Below are positions 56,316-64,000 of a stretch of DNA of 64,000 nt, piece after piece. The stretch lies in NCBI RefSeq assembly GCF_009696145.1, contig NZ_VUMO01000001.1:1-64000 (forward strand), given 5' to 3'. Position numbers and translations under genes: made by a program. A model generated the notes under the pieces. That model saw only the letters and a list, made by a program, of their open reading frames with translations. It made no database searches and had not been told where the DNA came from. Source of the DNA: Pseudoramibacter porci. Its GTDB lineage: Bacteria > Bacillota > Clostridia > Eubacteriales > Eubacteriaceae. Position 1 is the stretch's first letter. Every line of letters starts with the position of its first letter.

Positions 56316-59300
56316 ATGGATAGACGTATTATTAAACCGACTGTGCGGGTGTACGATGTTAAGGATGACAAGCTGGAGTTGATTGGCATTGTCAATAAAA
56401 CCACGTCGATCATCTGGAAACGGGTATGGTCAACGTACGGCGATTTTGAGCTGCATATGGGCGAACCGAATGCACTGCTCAAGAACGGGCGCTTTGTGAT
56501 GGTCAACGACGATGTGAACAAGTTTGGCATCATCGAAAAGCCTGTCGATGATTCTGATGGGTTTGCGTACAATTCGACACAAGATTTTACGGTGCATGGG
56601 TATACGGCGGATTTCATACTCAGTCAGCGCATCACCATTCCATCTGACAGCGACAATAAGAATCACGACGGTTACATGGTATGGGACAACACACCGGCTG
56701 AAACCATTATGTACGATTTAGTGGATCAGCACGTTGTGAACCCAACAGACAGCAATCGCAAAATTCCGCTCATTACGATCGCAAAACACGGGACCCCAAC
56801 TGAACATAAATTATCATTTCAAAGTCGATTTAAAGCCTTAACCGCTGATTTAAATACGCTCAGTATTCACAGTGGTCTGGGCTTTTCTTTAATTCCGGAC
56901 TTTGGGACGGGCAAGCTGGTTTTCACAGTATTGACCGGCGTGGATCGTACACAGCATATCGAAACGTATAAAGATGGTATTGAAACCGCGTCGATCAATC
57001 CAAATGCGTACATTTTTACCACTAACAATAAAACGGTTAAAAAGCACATGTATACGCATGATACGAGCGCATACAAGAACATGGCCTATGTTGCGGGTGA
57101 AGGTGACGGTGCAAAGCGGAAAATTGTTAAAGTCGGTGACAATTTCAAAGGTTTGGAACGACGGGAGGTCTTAGTCGACGCGCGGGATATTCAAACAAAG
57201 TACACAGCAGAAACAAAGACGGTCACGGGGCGGCTGTCCTCAGGAGATGAGGAATCAAGCAGTTCATCGTCTGGCAGTTCCACGGAAAAAACACGAACAG
57301 ACGCTGAAGTCACGAAGCTTATGGAAGATAGAGGCAATGAAAAGCTGCAAAGTGAGCATCGCGATGTCATGTCGTATGAATATGAGGTCTATACGACTGA
57401 TTACCGCGTGTATTGGGATTTAGGCGACATCTGCACTTATATCGACAAAGCAAATGGAGTCACAATCGACCAGCAGGTGACAGCGGTTGAAGAGACGTAT
57501 GAAGGCGGCGACCTGACCATCACACCGACGTTTGGTTACACAGAAACCACCGTTTCAGGCGCGATCACCAGCGCTCAGGAAGCTGTTGTAGTCGAACGCA
57601 ATGGCATCACTAAAGAATTTGACAAAATTAACGCGAACGTCACCAATACGAATGAGCTCTTCGCCAAGCACGCCTATATCATGGGACTGGACGTGGACGA
57701 CGCAACCGTGAAACGGTTAGAAGCGGACATGGCCGATTTTAAGACCCTGACCGCGCAGCGGACATCAACGCAGAACCTCATCGCTAACGAGGCGTCGATC
57801 ACGGAACTGAGCGCGGAGAAGGCGGATATTGATGAGCTGACCGCCGAGAAAGCGAACATCAAAGATTTGACCGCGAAAAAAGCCGAGATTTTAGATTTAA
57901 CCGCGGCAAAGGCAGATATTGACGACCTTGTGGCGAAAAAGGCCACCGTGGACGATTTAGACACCAACAAGGCCACCATCGACGAACTCATCGGGAACAA
58001 CGCGTACATCAAGGCGCTGTTTTCCGATAAAGCCACTTTCAATGAAGCGACGGTCGGCAATCTGTGGGCGTCCTGGGCAAATATTAAGACGCTGCTATCC
58101 AATCGCATATTTGCCGGATCGGCCGACATCGACAGCCTGGACGCCGAACAATTGAGCGCGATATCCGGGTGGATTACTTCGGCTATGATCGCCAGCTTGA
58201 CGGCAGATAAAATCACCTCGGGCGAGCTGGACACCAGCAAGGTGAAGATCAAATCAGAAGACGGCGGCCTGTCGATTTTCGGGCCGACCCTTCAGATCGC
58301 AGACAAGAGCGGCACGGTCCGGGTCCAGCTGGGCCGGGATGCGAGCGGCAACTTTACTTTTGTTCTGTATGATTCAACGGGCAAAGGAGTGCTTATCGAC
58401 GCTGACGGCATCAAACCGGCCTCGGTTCCGAACGGGCTGATCGTCGACAAGATGGTGGCAGACGACGCCAATATCGCGGGCTCCAAGTTAGACGTTGACA
58501 GCGTGGTCGAATCCATCAACACTGACGGCACGAAGACCATCAACATGGCTAAGATTTATTTAGATCAAACCCACGGAACACTTTCAGAACTGTTATCTAC
58601 CGTCGATAAAGGCGGCGGATTTGTGACGACCAATCAGCTGACTAAAACTTCGGAGGGCTTACAATCGTCGATTTCAAAAACCATGGCCAGCGTGACGCCG
58701 AGTTACTACCAATCCACCAGCGCCACCGAACTTGCGGGTGGCGATTGGCAAGAGACCGCACCGACGTGGACTGCGGGCAAGTACATCTGGCAGAAGAACA
58801 TCATCACGTACCAGGACGGTACGACGACGGAGACGACGCCGGTGTGCGTTCAGAGTGAGAGCGGCGCCTACACACGCATCGAAGTGAGCGCGTCGGACGG
58901 CTTCACTTTCAAGAATGGCACCGGCACCACCACACTCACCGCCGCGGTCTATCACGGGGCGGAAGATATCACCGACACGCGCATTGTCAAGTGGTTTAAT
59001 GATGGCGCTTTAATCGCAACGGGCACATCGGTCACAGTTGACGCCAAGGACATTAACAGTAAAGCGGTGATCACAGCGAACGCTTACGCGCCGGAAGAGA
59101 ATCTGCTTACCGGCTGGGATACACCGAACAACGGAAAAGACCCGCAAGGCTACCCGGTCGGGCAGTATGATTTAACGAGCAACATCGTATCCGGGAAGAA
59201 TTACATTTGGTCCGTCAAGATCAAGACTGGAGATGACGGCGATAAGTCTAAAATTGCTATGTATTTCGGCGGTGGATCGTACGGCACCGATTGGATCAGC

Positions 59301-60458
59301 ACAACCCCATCGACGGAACAGACGATCACGGGCACGTTCACGGCCACAGATGATATGGCCGCCGCGGCGTTTGCAAGGGTTTACTATCGCAATATCTATA
59401 CAGAATATGAAAATACCGGTTATTGCCTTGTCGAATGGGCGAAGCTGGTGGCCGATACGAGCGAACCGGAAGTAACAAAAACTGTGGATGTCCTCAACGT
59501 TACCGACGGCGCCCAAGGTGCACAAGGCCCGAAGGGCGACACTGGCGCCACTGGACCGCAGGGCCCGCAAGGCGAAACAGGCGCGCAAGGCCCAAAAGGC
59601 GAGACAGGAGAACAGGGACCTCAGGGGAAAACCGGCGCGACGGGGGCAACCGGTCCTCAAGGTCCTCAAGGTGAAACCGGCCCTAAGGGTGCAACGGGTG
59701 CCACTGGGGCGACAGGGCCGCAAGGCCCGACTGGTGCAACAGGCGCCCAGGGGGTCGGCGTCAGCAAGGTGACACCGGAGTATTATCTTTCTACCTCAAG
59801 CACCGCGCTAAATGGCGGCAGCTGGACGGAAACGCCCGCCGAATACGTCGAAGGCCGGTATTATTGGACGCGGACAAAAAGCGCGTACAGCAATGGCTCG
59901 ACCGGGTATTCGACGGCGGTACTGGACAACGAGCTGAACGATGTGTGGGATACGACTGACAACTTGCAAGATCAGCAGGATAAAGCGTCTGAATCGATTA
60001 AAACCATGGCCGACGATGCGGCGACGCTAAAAAACCGGGTGTCTAATAATGAAAAGAACATTGCCGCGCAAGGGAACACCATCACGAATGATTTGGTAAC
60101 CAAGACGGATTTTGCCCAGAAGACTGACAGCCTCAGCGCCAATGTCACGACGCTGCAAAGTGTCACGAATGCACAGGGGACGACGTTAAAAGAAATCAGC
60201 GAGTCCCTCACATTTGACAAGAACGGGCTGACACTGACCGACAGCAGCAGCGATGAGAAAAGCAAACCGGCAAGTGTCAATCTGAAAGGTAAGGCCATGA
60301 CCTTCCGCAATGCCTCCGGCCAGGTCATTGCGACCTTTTCCGACAAAGTGGATATCGCTGACTTGACCATCCGACAAGGCGGCACGTTCACTATGGGCAA
60401 TTTTGGGTTTATTCCGCGGTCAAATGGCAATCTATCGATTAAATACATAGGAGGATAA
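56316..60458 (+). CDS. Tail-tip/tail fibre protein with Gp37-like hub domain and collagen-like repeats
   Basis: 1380 residues. N-terminal ~420 are a Gp37_protein/Tal-like hub ([64 protein letters not shown]). Residues ~490-590 are 10-11-residue helical repeats ([25 protein letters not shown]...). A carbohydrate-binding-like stretch follows, then 27 G-x-y triplets (~1068-1150, [20 protein letters not shown]...), and a C-terminal coiled coil and knob. The collagen part probably makes a trimeric shaft. Confidence 0.88.
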   Translation: MDRRIIKPTVRVYDVKDDKLELIGIVNKTTSIIWKRVWSTYGDFELHMGEPNALLKNGRFVMVNDDVNKFGIIEKPVDDSDGFAYNSTQDFTVHGYTADFILSQRITIPSDSDNKNHDGYMVWDNTPAETIMYDLVDQHVVNPTDSNRKIPLITIAKHGTPTEHKLSFQSRFKALTADLNTLSIHSGLGFSLIPDFGTGKLVFTVLTGVDRTQHIETYKDGIETASINPNAYIFTTNNKTVKKHMYTHDTSAYKNMAYVAGEGDGAKRKIVKVGDNFKGLERREVLVDARDIQTKYTAETKTVTGRLSSGDEESSSSSSGSSTEKTRTDAEVTKLMEDRGNEKLQSEHRDVMSYEYEVYTTDYRVYWDLGDICTYIDKANGVTIDQQVTAVEETYEGGDLTITPTFGYTETTVSGAITSAQEAVVVERNGITKEFDKINANVTNTNELFAKHAYIMGLDVDDATVKRLEADMADFKTLTAQRTSTQNLIANEASITELSAEKADIDELTAEKANIKDLTAKKAEILDLTAAKADIDDLVAKKATVDDLDTNKATIDELIGNNAYIKALFSDKATFNEATVGNLWASWANIKTLLSNRIFAGSADIDSLDAEQLSAISGWITSAMIASLTADKITSGELDTSKVKIKSEDGGLSIFGPTLQIADKSGTVRVQLGRDASGNFTFVLYDSTGKGVLIDADGIKPASVPNGLIVDKMVADDANIAGSKLDVDSVVESINTDGTKTINMAKIYLDQTHGTLSELLSTVDKGGGFVTTNQLTKTSEGLQSSISKTMASVTPSYYQSTSATELAGGDWQETAPTWTAGKYIWQKNIITYQDGTTTETTPVCVQSESGAYTRIEVSASDGFTFKNGTGTTTLTAAVYHGAEDITDTRIVKWFNDGALIATGTSVTVDAKDINSKAVITANAYAPEENLLTGWDTPNNGKDPQGYPVGQYDLTSNIVSGKNYIWSVKIKTGDDGDKSKIAMYFGGGSYGTDWISTTPSTEQTITGTFTATDDMAAAAFARVYYRNIYTEYENTGYCLVEWAKLVADTSEPEVTKTVDVLNVTDGAQGAQGPKGDTGATGPQGPQGETGAQGPKGETGEQGPQGKTGATGATGPQGPQGETGPKGATGATGATGPQGPTGATGAQGVGVSKVTPEYYLSTSSTALNGGSWTETPAEYVEGRYYWTRTKSAYSNGSTGYSTAVLDNELNDVWDTTDNLQDQQDKASESIKTMADDAATLKNRVSNNEKNIAAQGNTITNDLVTKTDFAQKTDSLSANVTTLQSVTNAQGTTLKEISESLTFDKNGLTLTDSSSDEKSKPASVNLKGKAMTFRNASGQVIATFSDKVDIADLTIRQGGTFTMGNFGFIPRSNGNLSIKYIGG

Positions 60459-60461
60459 TGG

Positions 60462-62327
60462 ATGGCATCTGGTTCAATTTCAGGCAGTACAAGTAATCGA
60501 TACATCGTGGCGCAGATCAACTGGCAGGCCAGCGCCAATGTCAGCGGCAACTACAGTGATGTATCTGCGCAATTGTTTTACCGCCGTACTAACAGTGGGT
60601 ATACCACCTCCGGCACGATCGGCGGCGTCATCGATATTGACGGCACAGATTATGGCTACGGTGGCCATGTCTCCATCGGTACCGGCTGGGTGCAGGTCGC
60701 CTCAGCCTCCAAGCGGGTGTATCACAATAACGACGGTACCAAGGGCATCTGGATTGGCGCGACAGGTGGCATCTCCGGCACGTCTATGTCTTCCACGTCG
60801 TGCGGGTCAGGCGTCAACCTGGATACCATCCCCCGTGCGTCAGGCATGTCGCTGTCCACGTCAAACGTTGCGGCAGGCGGCAGTTTTACGGTGAATATCA
60901 GCCCGCACAGCAGTGGATTCTCTCATTGGATTGATATTACCGGCGTCGGGGATCAAATCACGTATGAAGTCGCGGCTGGCGTCACCTCATGCACCTGTAC
61001 CATCCCGAAGAAACGAGTGACGACGTTTCCGAACAGTCAGAGTGCGCAAGCTACCGTCTTTCTTAATACGAAAACGGGATCTGGGCACGACACAAAAATA
61101 GGAGTAGTGAGTCAGGCAATTACTGTCACCGTACCGAGCGATGTGAAGCCGTCGATCGGAAGCGTGACCCTGGCGGATGCCACAAAGGCTTACAGCGTGA
61201 TGGGCGCGTATGCAGCCAGTTTCTCACAGGTGACAGCCACCGTACCGGCGTCGGTGTATCATACCGATTTCACCGATACGGCGACAATCAAATCAGTGAG
61301 CGCGGTGTACAACAGTACGACGTATGACGCCACAAGCGGCACTTTTAAGTTTTATCCGAATGCTGCCGGGACGGCCAACATGACGATCACGGCCACGGAT
61401 AGCCGGGGCATGACGGCGATCGTCACGAAGGCGATCACGGTGAAGACGTACAGTCCGCCAACGGTCAGCGTTAACGCGTCCCGGTGCACGTCTTCAGGCA
61501 CGGCGGACGATACCGGCGCCTACGCTAATGTCACCATTCCGGCAACGCTGGACAGCACCAACGTGTCCGGCAACAGCGCAACGGTGACGCTCCAATATCG
61601 TCCGATCGGCAGTACGTCGGCGTGGACGTCGGTTAGTGTGGGGACGATCACTAAGACACAGACGCTCACCAAGCGGATCAGTGCCAGCGATACCCAGGCC
61701 TTTGATTTAGTCGCGTCGATTACGGACAAAATCACGTCCAACAGTGCCGCAATGACGCTATCTAATGCGCAGGTACCACTGGATTTCTTAAAAGGCGGGA
61801 AAGGCATTGCTGTCGGCAAGACGGCAACACGCGAAGGACTGGACATCGCTTTTCCTATATACGTCGAAGGCAGAAAGGTATATGTGGACGGGAAGACGAT
61901 TCTAGATAAGTTTTTCCCAATTGGCAAGACGTGGATTTCAACTGACCCAACGTCCCCTGCGTCGATTGTCGGTGGAAGCTGGGAGCAGATTAAAGACAGA
62001 TTTTTACTTGCGGCCGGCAGCACTTTTTCCGCAGGCAGTACAGGTGGAAGTGCGACGCATGAACATTGGTATGGGTTTGTCCTCTGTGGGTACTACGGAA
62101 ACTTTGTTGGCGAAAACGGACCAGTAGGCGCACTACAGCGCGGGGAGAATGGAAAACCAGCAGGTATGAGTAATAGACTCGCCGACGTGACAGTAACGAT
62201 AAACAATGGAACACAAAAATCTACCCATTCAGACAACTCAGCCAGGTATGAGTCGCGAGCTGTAACAAGCTCTAACAGTTCGATGCCGCCATATTTTGTC
62301 GTCTATATGTGGCAACGCATTGCTTGA
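60462..62327 (+). CDS. DUF859 tail fibre protein with baseplate/receptor-type C-terminus
   Basis: 621 residues. The N-terminal half is DUF859 (GSISGSTSNRYIVAQINWQASANVSGNYSDVSAQLFYRRTN, VTVPSDVKPSIGSVTLADAT). The C-terminal ~140 (FFPIGKTWISTDPTSPASIVGGSWEQIKDRFLLAAGSTFSAGSTGGSATHEHWYG ... NSSMPPYFVVYMWQRIA) is the Gp10/short-fibre-type tip with HEH and the MPPY ending, seen in receptor-binding proteins. Confidence 0.88.
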   Translation: MASGSISGSTSNRYIVAQINWQASANVSGNYSDVSAQLFYRRTNSGYTTSGTIGGVIDIDGTDYGYGGHVSIGTGWVQVASASKRVYHNNDGTKGIWIGATGGISGTSMSSTSCGSGVNLDTIPRASGMSLSTSNVAAGGSFTVNISPHSSGFSHWIDITGVGDQITYEVAAGVTSCTCTIPKKRVTTFPNSQSAQATVFLNTKTGSGHDTKIGVVSQAITVTVPSDVKPSIGSVTLADATKAYSVMGAYAASFSQVTATVPASVYHTDFTDTATIKSVSAVYNSTTYDATSGTFKFYPNAAGTANMTITATDSRGMTAIVTKAITVKTYSPPTVSVNASRCTSSGTADDTGAYANVTIPATLDSTNVSGNSATVTLQYRPIGSTSAWTSVSVGTITKTQTLTKRISASDTQAFDLVASITDKITSNSAAMTLSNAQVPLDFLKGGKGIAVGKTATREGLDIAFPIYVEGRKVYVDGKTILDKFFPIGKTWISTDPTSPASIVGGSWEQIKDRFLLAAGSTFSAGSTGGSATHEHWYGFVLCGYYGNFVGENGPVGALQRGENGKPAGMSNRLADVTVTINNGTQKSTHSDNSARYESRAVTSSNSSMPPYFVVYMWQRIA

Positions 62328-62339
62328 GTGAGGTGAAAA

Positions 62340-62789
62340 ATGAGAATTTTAGATCAGAATAATAACGAAATTACAAATCCAAATTTGGAAAAAGGCCATC
62401 TGGAAATAGAGCAGATCGTCACCAACCATCACGACGCAGTGTCGGCATCCCTCGGAAAATCCCACATCGAAGTGGTGAAAGAGTACCCCAATGGTGGCAA
62501 AGACGTGATCACGGTCTGGGACGAAGAGCCGGTCGAAGCTAAAGCAGCATATGATGAGACGGAGACGATTCAGCGGTACATTCCGTATACTGAAGACGAA
62601 CTAAATGAACTTGCTGAACAGGCTGAGGCTGAACATAAATCCAGATTGACGCCAACAAATAGTGAGCTGTCTGACGCAATGGTCGATTTAGCCCAATCTG
62701 TATCTGATAACGGTGACGGGTTAGCCGACCTCGGCGCGTTGGTGTCGGGATTAGAGGAACGGATAACAGCATTAGAAGGAGTGAAATAA
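62340..62789 (+). CDS. Hypothetical tail-associated protein
   Basis: 149 residues. ILDQNNNEITNPNLEKGHLEIEQIVTNHHDAVSA...KSHIEVVKEYPNGGKDVITVWDEEPVEAKAAYDETETIQRYIPYTEDELNELA and a C-terminal coiled coil; similar proteins follow fibres in Clostridia siphophages. Function unknown. Confidence 0.72.
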   Translation: MRILDQNNNEITNPNLEKGHLEIEQIVTNHHDAVSASLGKSHIEVVKEYPNGGKDVITVWDEEPVEAKAAYDETETIQRYIPYTEDELNELAEQAEAEHKSRLTPTNSELSDAMVDLAQSVSDNGDGLADLGALVSGLEERITALEGVK

Positions 62790-62790
62790 T

Positions 62791-62910
62791 ATGGCAAAAA
62801 TTTACTACAAGCGTATTTTAGCAGGAATTATGGCAATTGATGATGTGCCGGCTTTCTGGAGAAAGAAAGTGCAGGCGCTTTTGGACGCTGACACCAGCAA
62901 GGAAGGTTAA
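62791..62910 (+). CDS. XkdX/CD1375-like small protein
   Basis: 39 residues, MAKIYYKRILAGIMAIDDVPAFWRKKVQALL; the short VPxxWRxxV pattern after the fibre genes is typical of XkdX-type proteins. Starts 2 bases after the previous stop. Confidence 0.75.
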   Translation: MAKIYYKRILAGIMAIDDVPAFWRKKVQALLDADTSKEG

Positions 62911-62912
62911 CT

Positions 62913-64000
62913 ATGGCCAATTCAATTATTCAAAACAGTTTCTTTTGGAATGGCAACGCCAGCTACGGCCAGGAAGAGCTGGACGCGGTGTTTTACGCAT
63001 CCATCCGAAATGGCGTAAACATTTACGACGACGGCACCATGGGCGGCGCCGTCATGAAAGGAACCGGTCAGGTCAAAGTCGCACCGTTCATCGCCCACGT
63101 CGATGGCGCCTGGTACTATAACCAGAGCGATAAGGCGCTGACCATCGACGCGGAAAACTCCAGCTTGACGCGCATCGACCGCGTGGTGGTAACGGCGGAC
63201 TTTTCCGCCAGGGAAACCCGTCTCGAAATCCTCAAGGGAACGGCCAGTGCTATCCCCGCCGCCCCGGCGCTGACTCAAAACCACTGGGTCAAGTGGCAAA
63301 TCTCTTTAGCCCGCGTCACTGTTACGGCGAACGGCATTACAGCGGTCGCCGACGAGCGCACCGACACAAAGCTGTGCGGCGGGATCCGTATGCGCGGCGT
63401 CTCGGAATTCGACACATATTTCAATCACATCAAAAACGATTATGAGACCTGGTATGCCCAGGCCCAGGGCGACACCGGCAAACGTCAGATATACGTCCAA
63501 ACCACTGCACCGACGTCTTCAGACGTGACCGACGGCGCGTTCTGGATTCAGACCGGAACGGACGGGAAGGCGTTTACTTTTAACGTCAGATCAGCTGGGG
63601 CATGGCAGACATTATCCCCGAATACGTTGGCGTCTTTAGTCAGTGTCACCGACCGCTGGAACAAGGCGACACGGACTTTAAGCGACTGCGTGCCGACGAT
63701 GGTGCTCGGCGTCTATCAGGGCTCAGACCAATGGGTCAAGCCTGGCGAGTATCACGCGGTCAAGTTCAAGAATCCGCGGGTCATTGACGGGATGGCGATG
63801 GATGCCGGTTATGCCTACTATCAGGATGGCATTGTACATATCCGAAAGGCTGGCGTGTACCGGGTGGACGGGTCCCTTCACCTCCGTAACCTCTACCGCG
63901 CCAACGCTGTTCACGTCGGGCTGAGAAATCACGGCGCAACCAATGTGGCGGAAAATTATGGCTATCCCGACCCCTTTGGCAATTTCTGCACCACATCCTT
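62913..64000 (+). CDS. Tail/baseplate structural protein (3' end outside window)
   Basis: Open from ATG 62913 to the right edge with no stop, at least 362 residues. NSIIQNSFFWNGNASYGQEELDAVFYASIRNGVNIYDDGTMGGAVMKGTGQVKVAPFIAHVDGAWYYNQ ... LTRIDRVVVTADFSARETRLEILKGTASAIPAAP is the beta-rich start of upper-baseplate/fibre proteins. C-terminal half (CVPTMVLGVYQGSDQWVKPGEYHAVKF ... YRVDGSLHLRN) is jelly-roll-like. Lysis genes are expected beyond it. Confidence 0.8.
   Translation, partial: MANSIIQNSFFWNGNASYGQEELDAVFYASIRNGVNIYDDGTMGGAVMKGTGQVKVAPFIAHVDGAWYYNQSDKALTIDAENSSLTRIDRVVVTADFSARETRLEILKGTASAIPAAPALTQNHWVKWQISLARVTVTANGITAVADERTDTKLCGGIRMRGVSEFDTYFNHIKNDYETWYAQAQGDTGKRQIYVQTTAPTSSDVTDGAFWIQTGTDGKAFTFNVRSAGAWQTLSPNTLASLVSVTDRWNKATRTLSDCVPTMVLGVYQGSDQWVKPGEYHAVKFKNPRVIDGMAMDAGYAYYQDGIVHIRKAGVYRVDGSLHLRNLYRANAVHVGLRNHGATNVAENYGYPDPFGNFCTTS

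Overview
The window reads as a Bacillota/Clostridia chromosome, plausibly a Eubacteriaceae-like anaerobe. Grounds are the C-ligand type L33, the long SRP RNA with a 5' domain, a split transketolase, a Rae1/YacP homologue, and a phage related to those of Clostridia. The species assignment is inference. Bases 1-17380 are host backbone. From about 17400 to the right edge runs one prophage of more than 46 kb, with visibly lower GC, that continues beyond the window.

Host part. A broken-off IS110-family transposase and a GNAT acetyltransferase precede the transcription/translation cluster rpmG-secE-nusG-rplK-rplA, then an L10 leader RNA with rplJ-rplL. A Nudix hydrolase, the SRP RNA gene (ffs), an iron alcohol dehydrogenase, a UvrD-like helicase overlapping lspA tail to tail, and hisS, an RlmL-type methyltransferase, rlmB and rae1 follow. 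The backbone ends with split transketolase plus transaldolase-like genes (non-oxidative pentose phosphate module) and tRNA-Tyr and tRNA-Thr.

Prophage left arm (17484-24400). A tyrosine integrase lies next to the tRNA-Thr. A DUF3644 HEPN gene is convergent with, and overlapped by, a small structured RNA that has its own promoter and terminator: a candidate RNA-regulated toxin system. hicBA follows, then a CI/LexA-type repressor and a Cro-like gene around four copies of one operator, then small accessory genes. 24434-30806 is the recombination/replication module: YqaJ exonuclease, RecT, a Lin1244-like initiator with a possible iteron origin inside it, and a G39P-like loader. It contains a 334-bp block with long terminal inverted repeats.

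30944-34730 is a cargo zone: a minus-strand operon of two 30-residue hydrophobic peptides and a small AbrB-like protein, a ParB-DUF4417 fusion, and four consecutive genes sharing an N-terminal GGRGASSG-type tag but with unrelated bodies, one followed by a likely immunity gene. 34748-41957 holds terS, terL, portal and a MuF-type minor head protein with a C-terminal toxin-like domain and an overlapping small gene (candidate immunity). Further on are a ParB-DNA methyltransferase split by a G9 tract, and an orphan zinc-protease toxin tip joined to an exact 59-bp copy of the MuF linker, with its own small partner gene. An MqsR-like toxin with an MqsA/Panacea antitoxin follows.

43676-64000 is the head-tail morphogenesis block: scaffold, capsid, connectors, tail tube, chaperones, and a tape-measure gene interrupted by two group I introns, one carrying an HNH homing endonuclease. 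Dit, a collagen-repeat tail fibre, a DUF859 fibre and baseplate proteins complete it. Lysis genes and the right attachment site are not in view.
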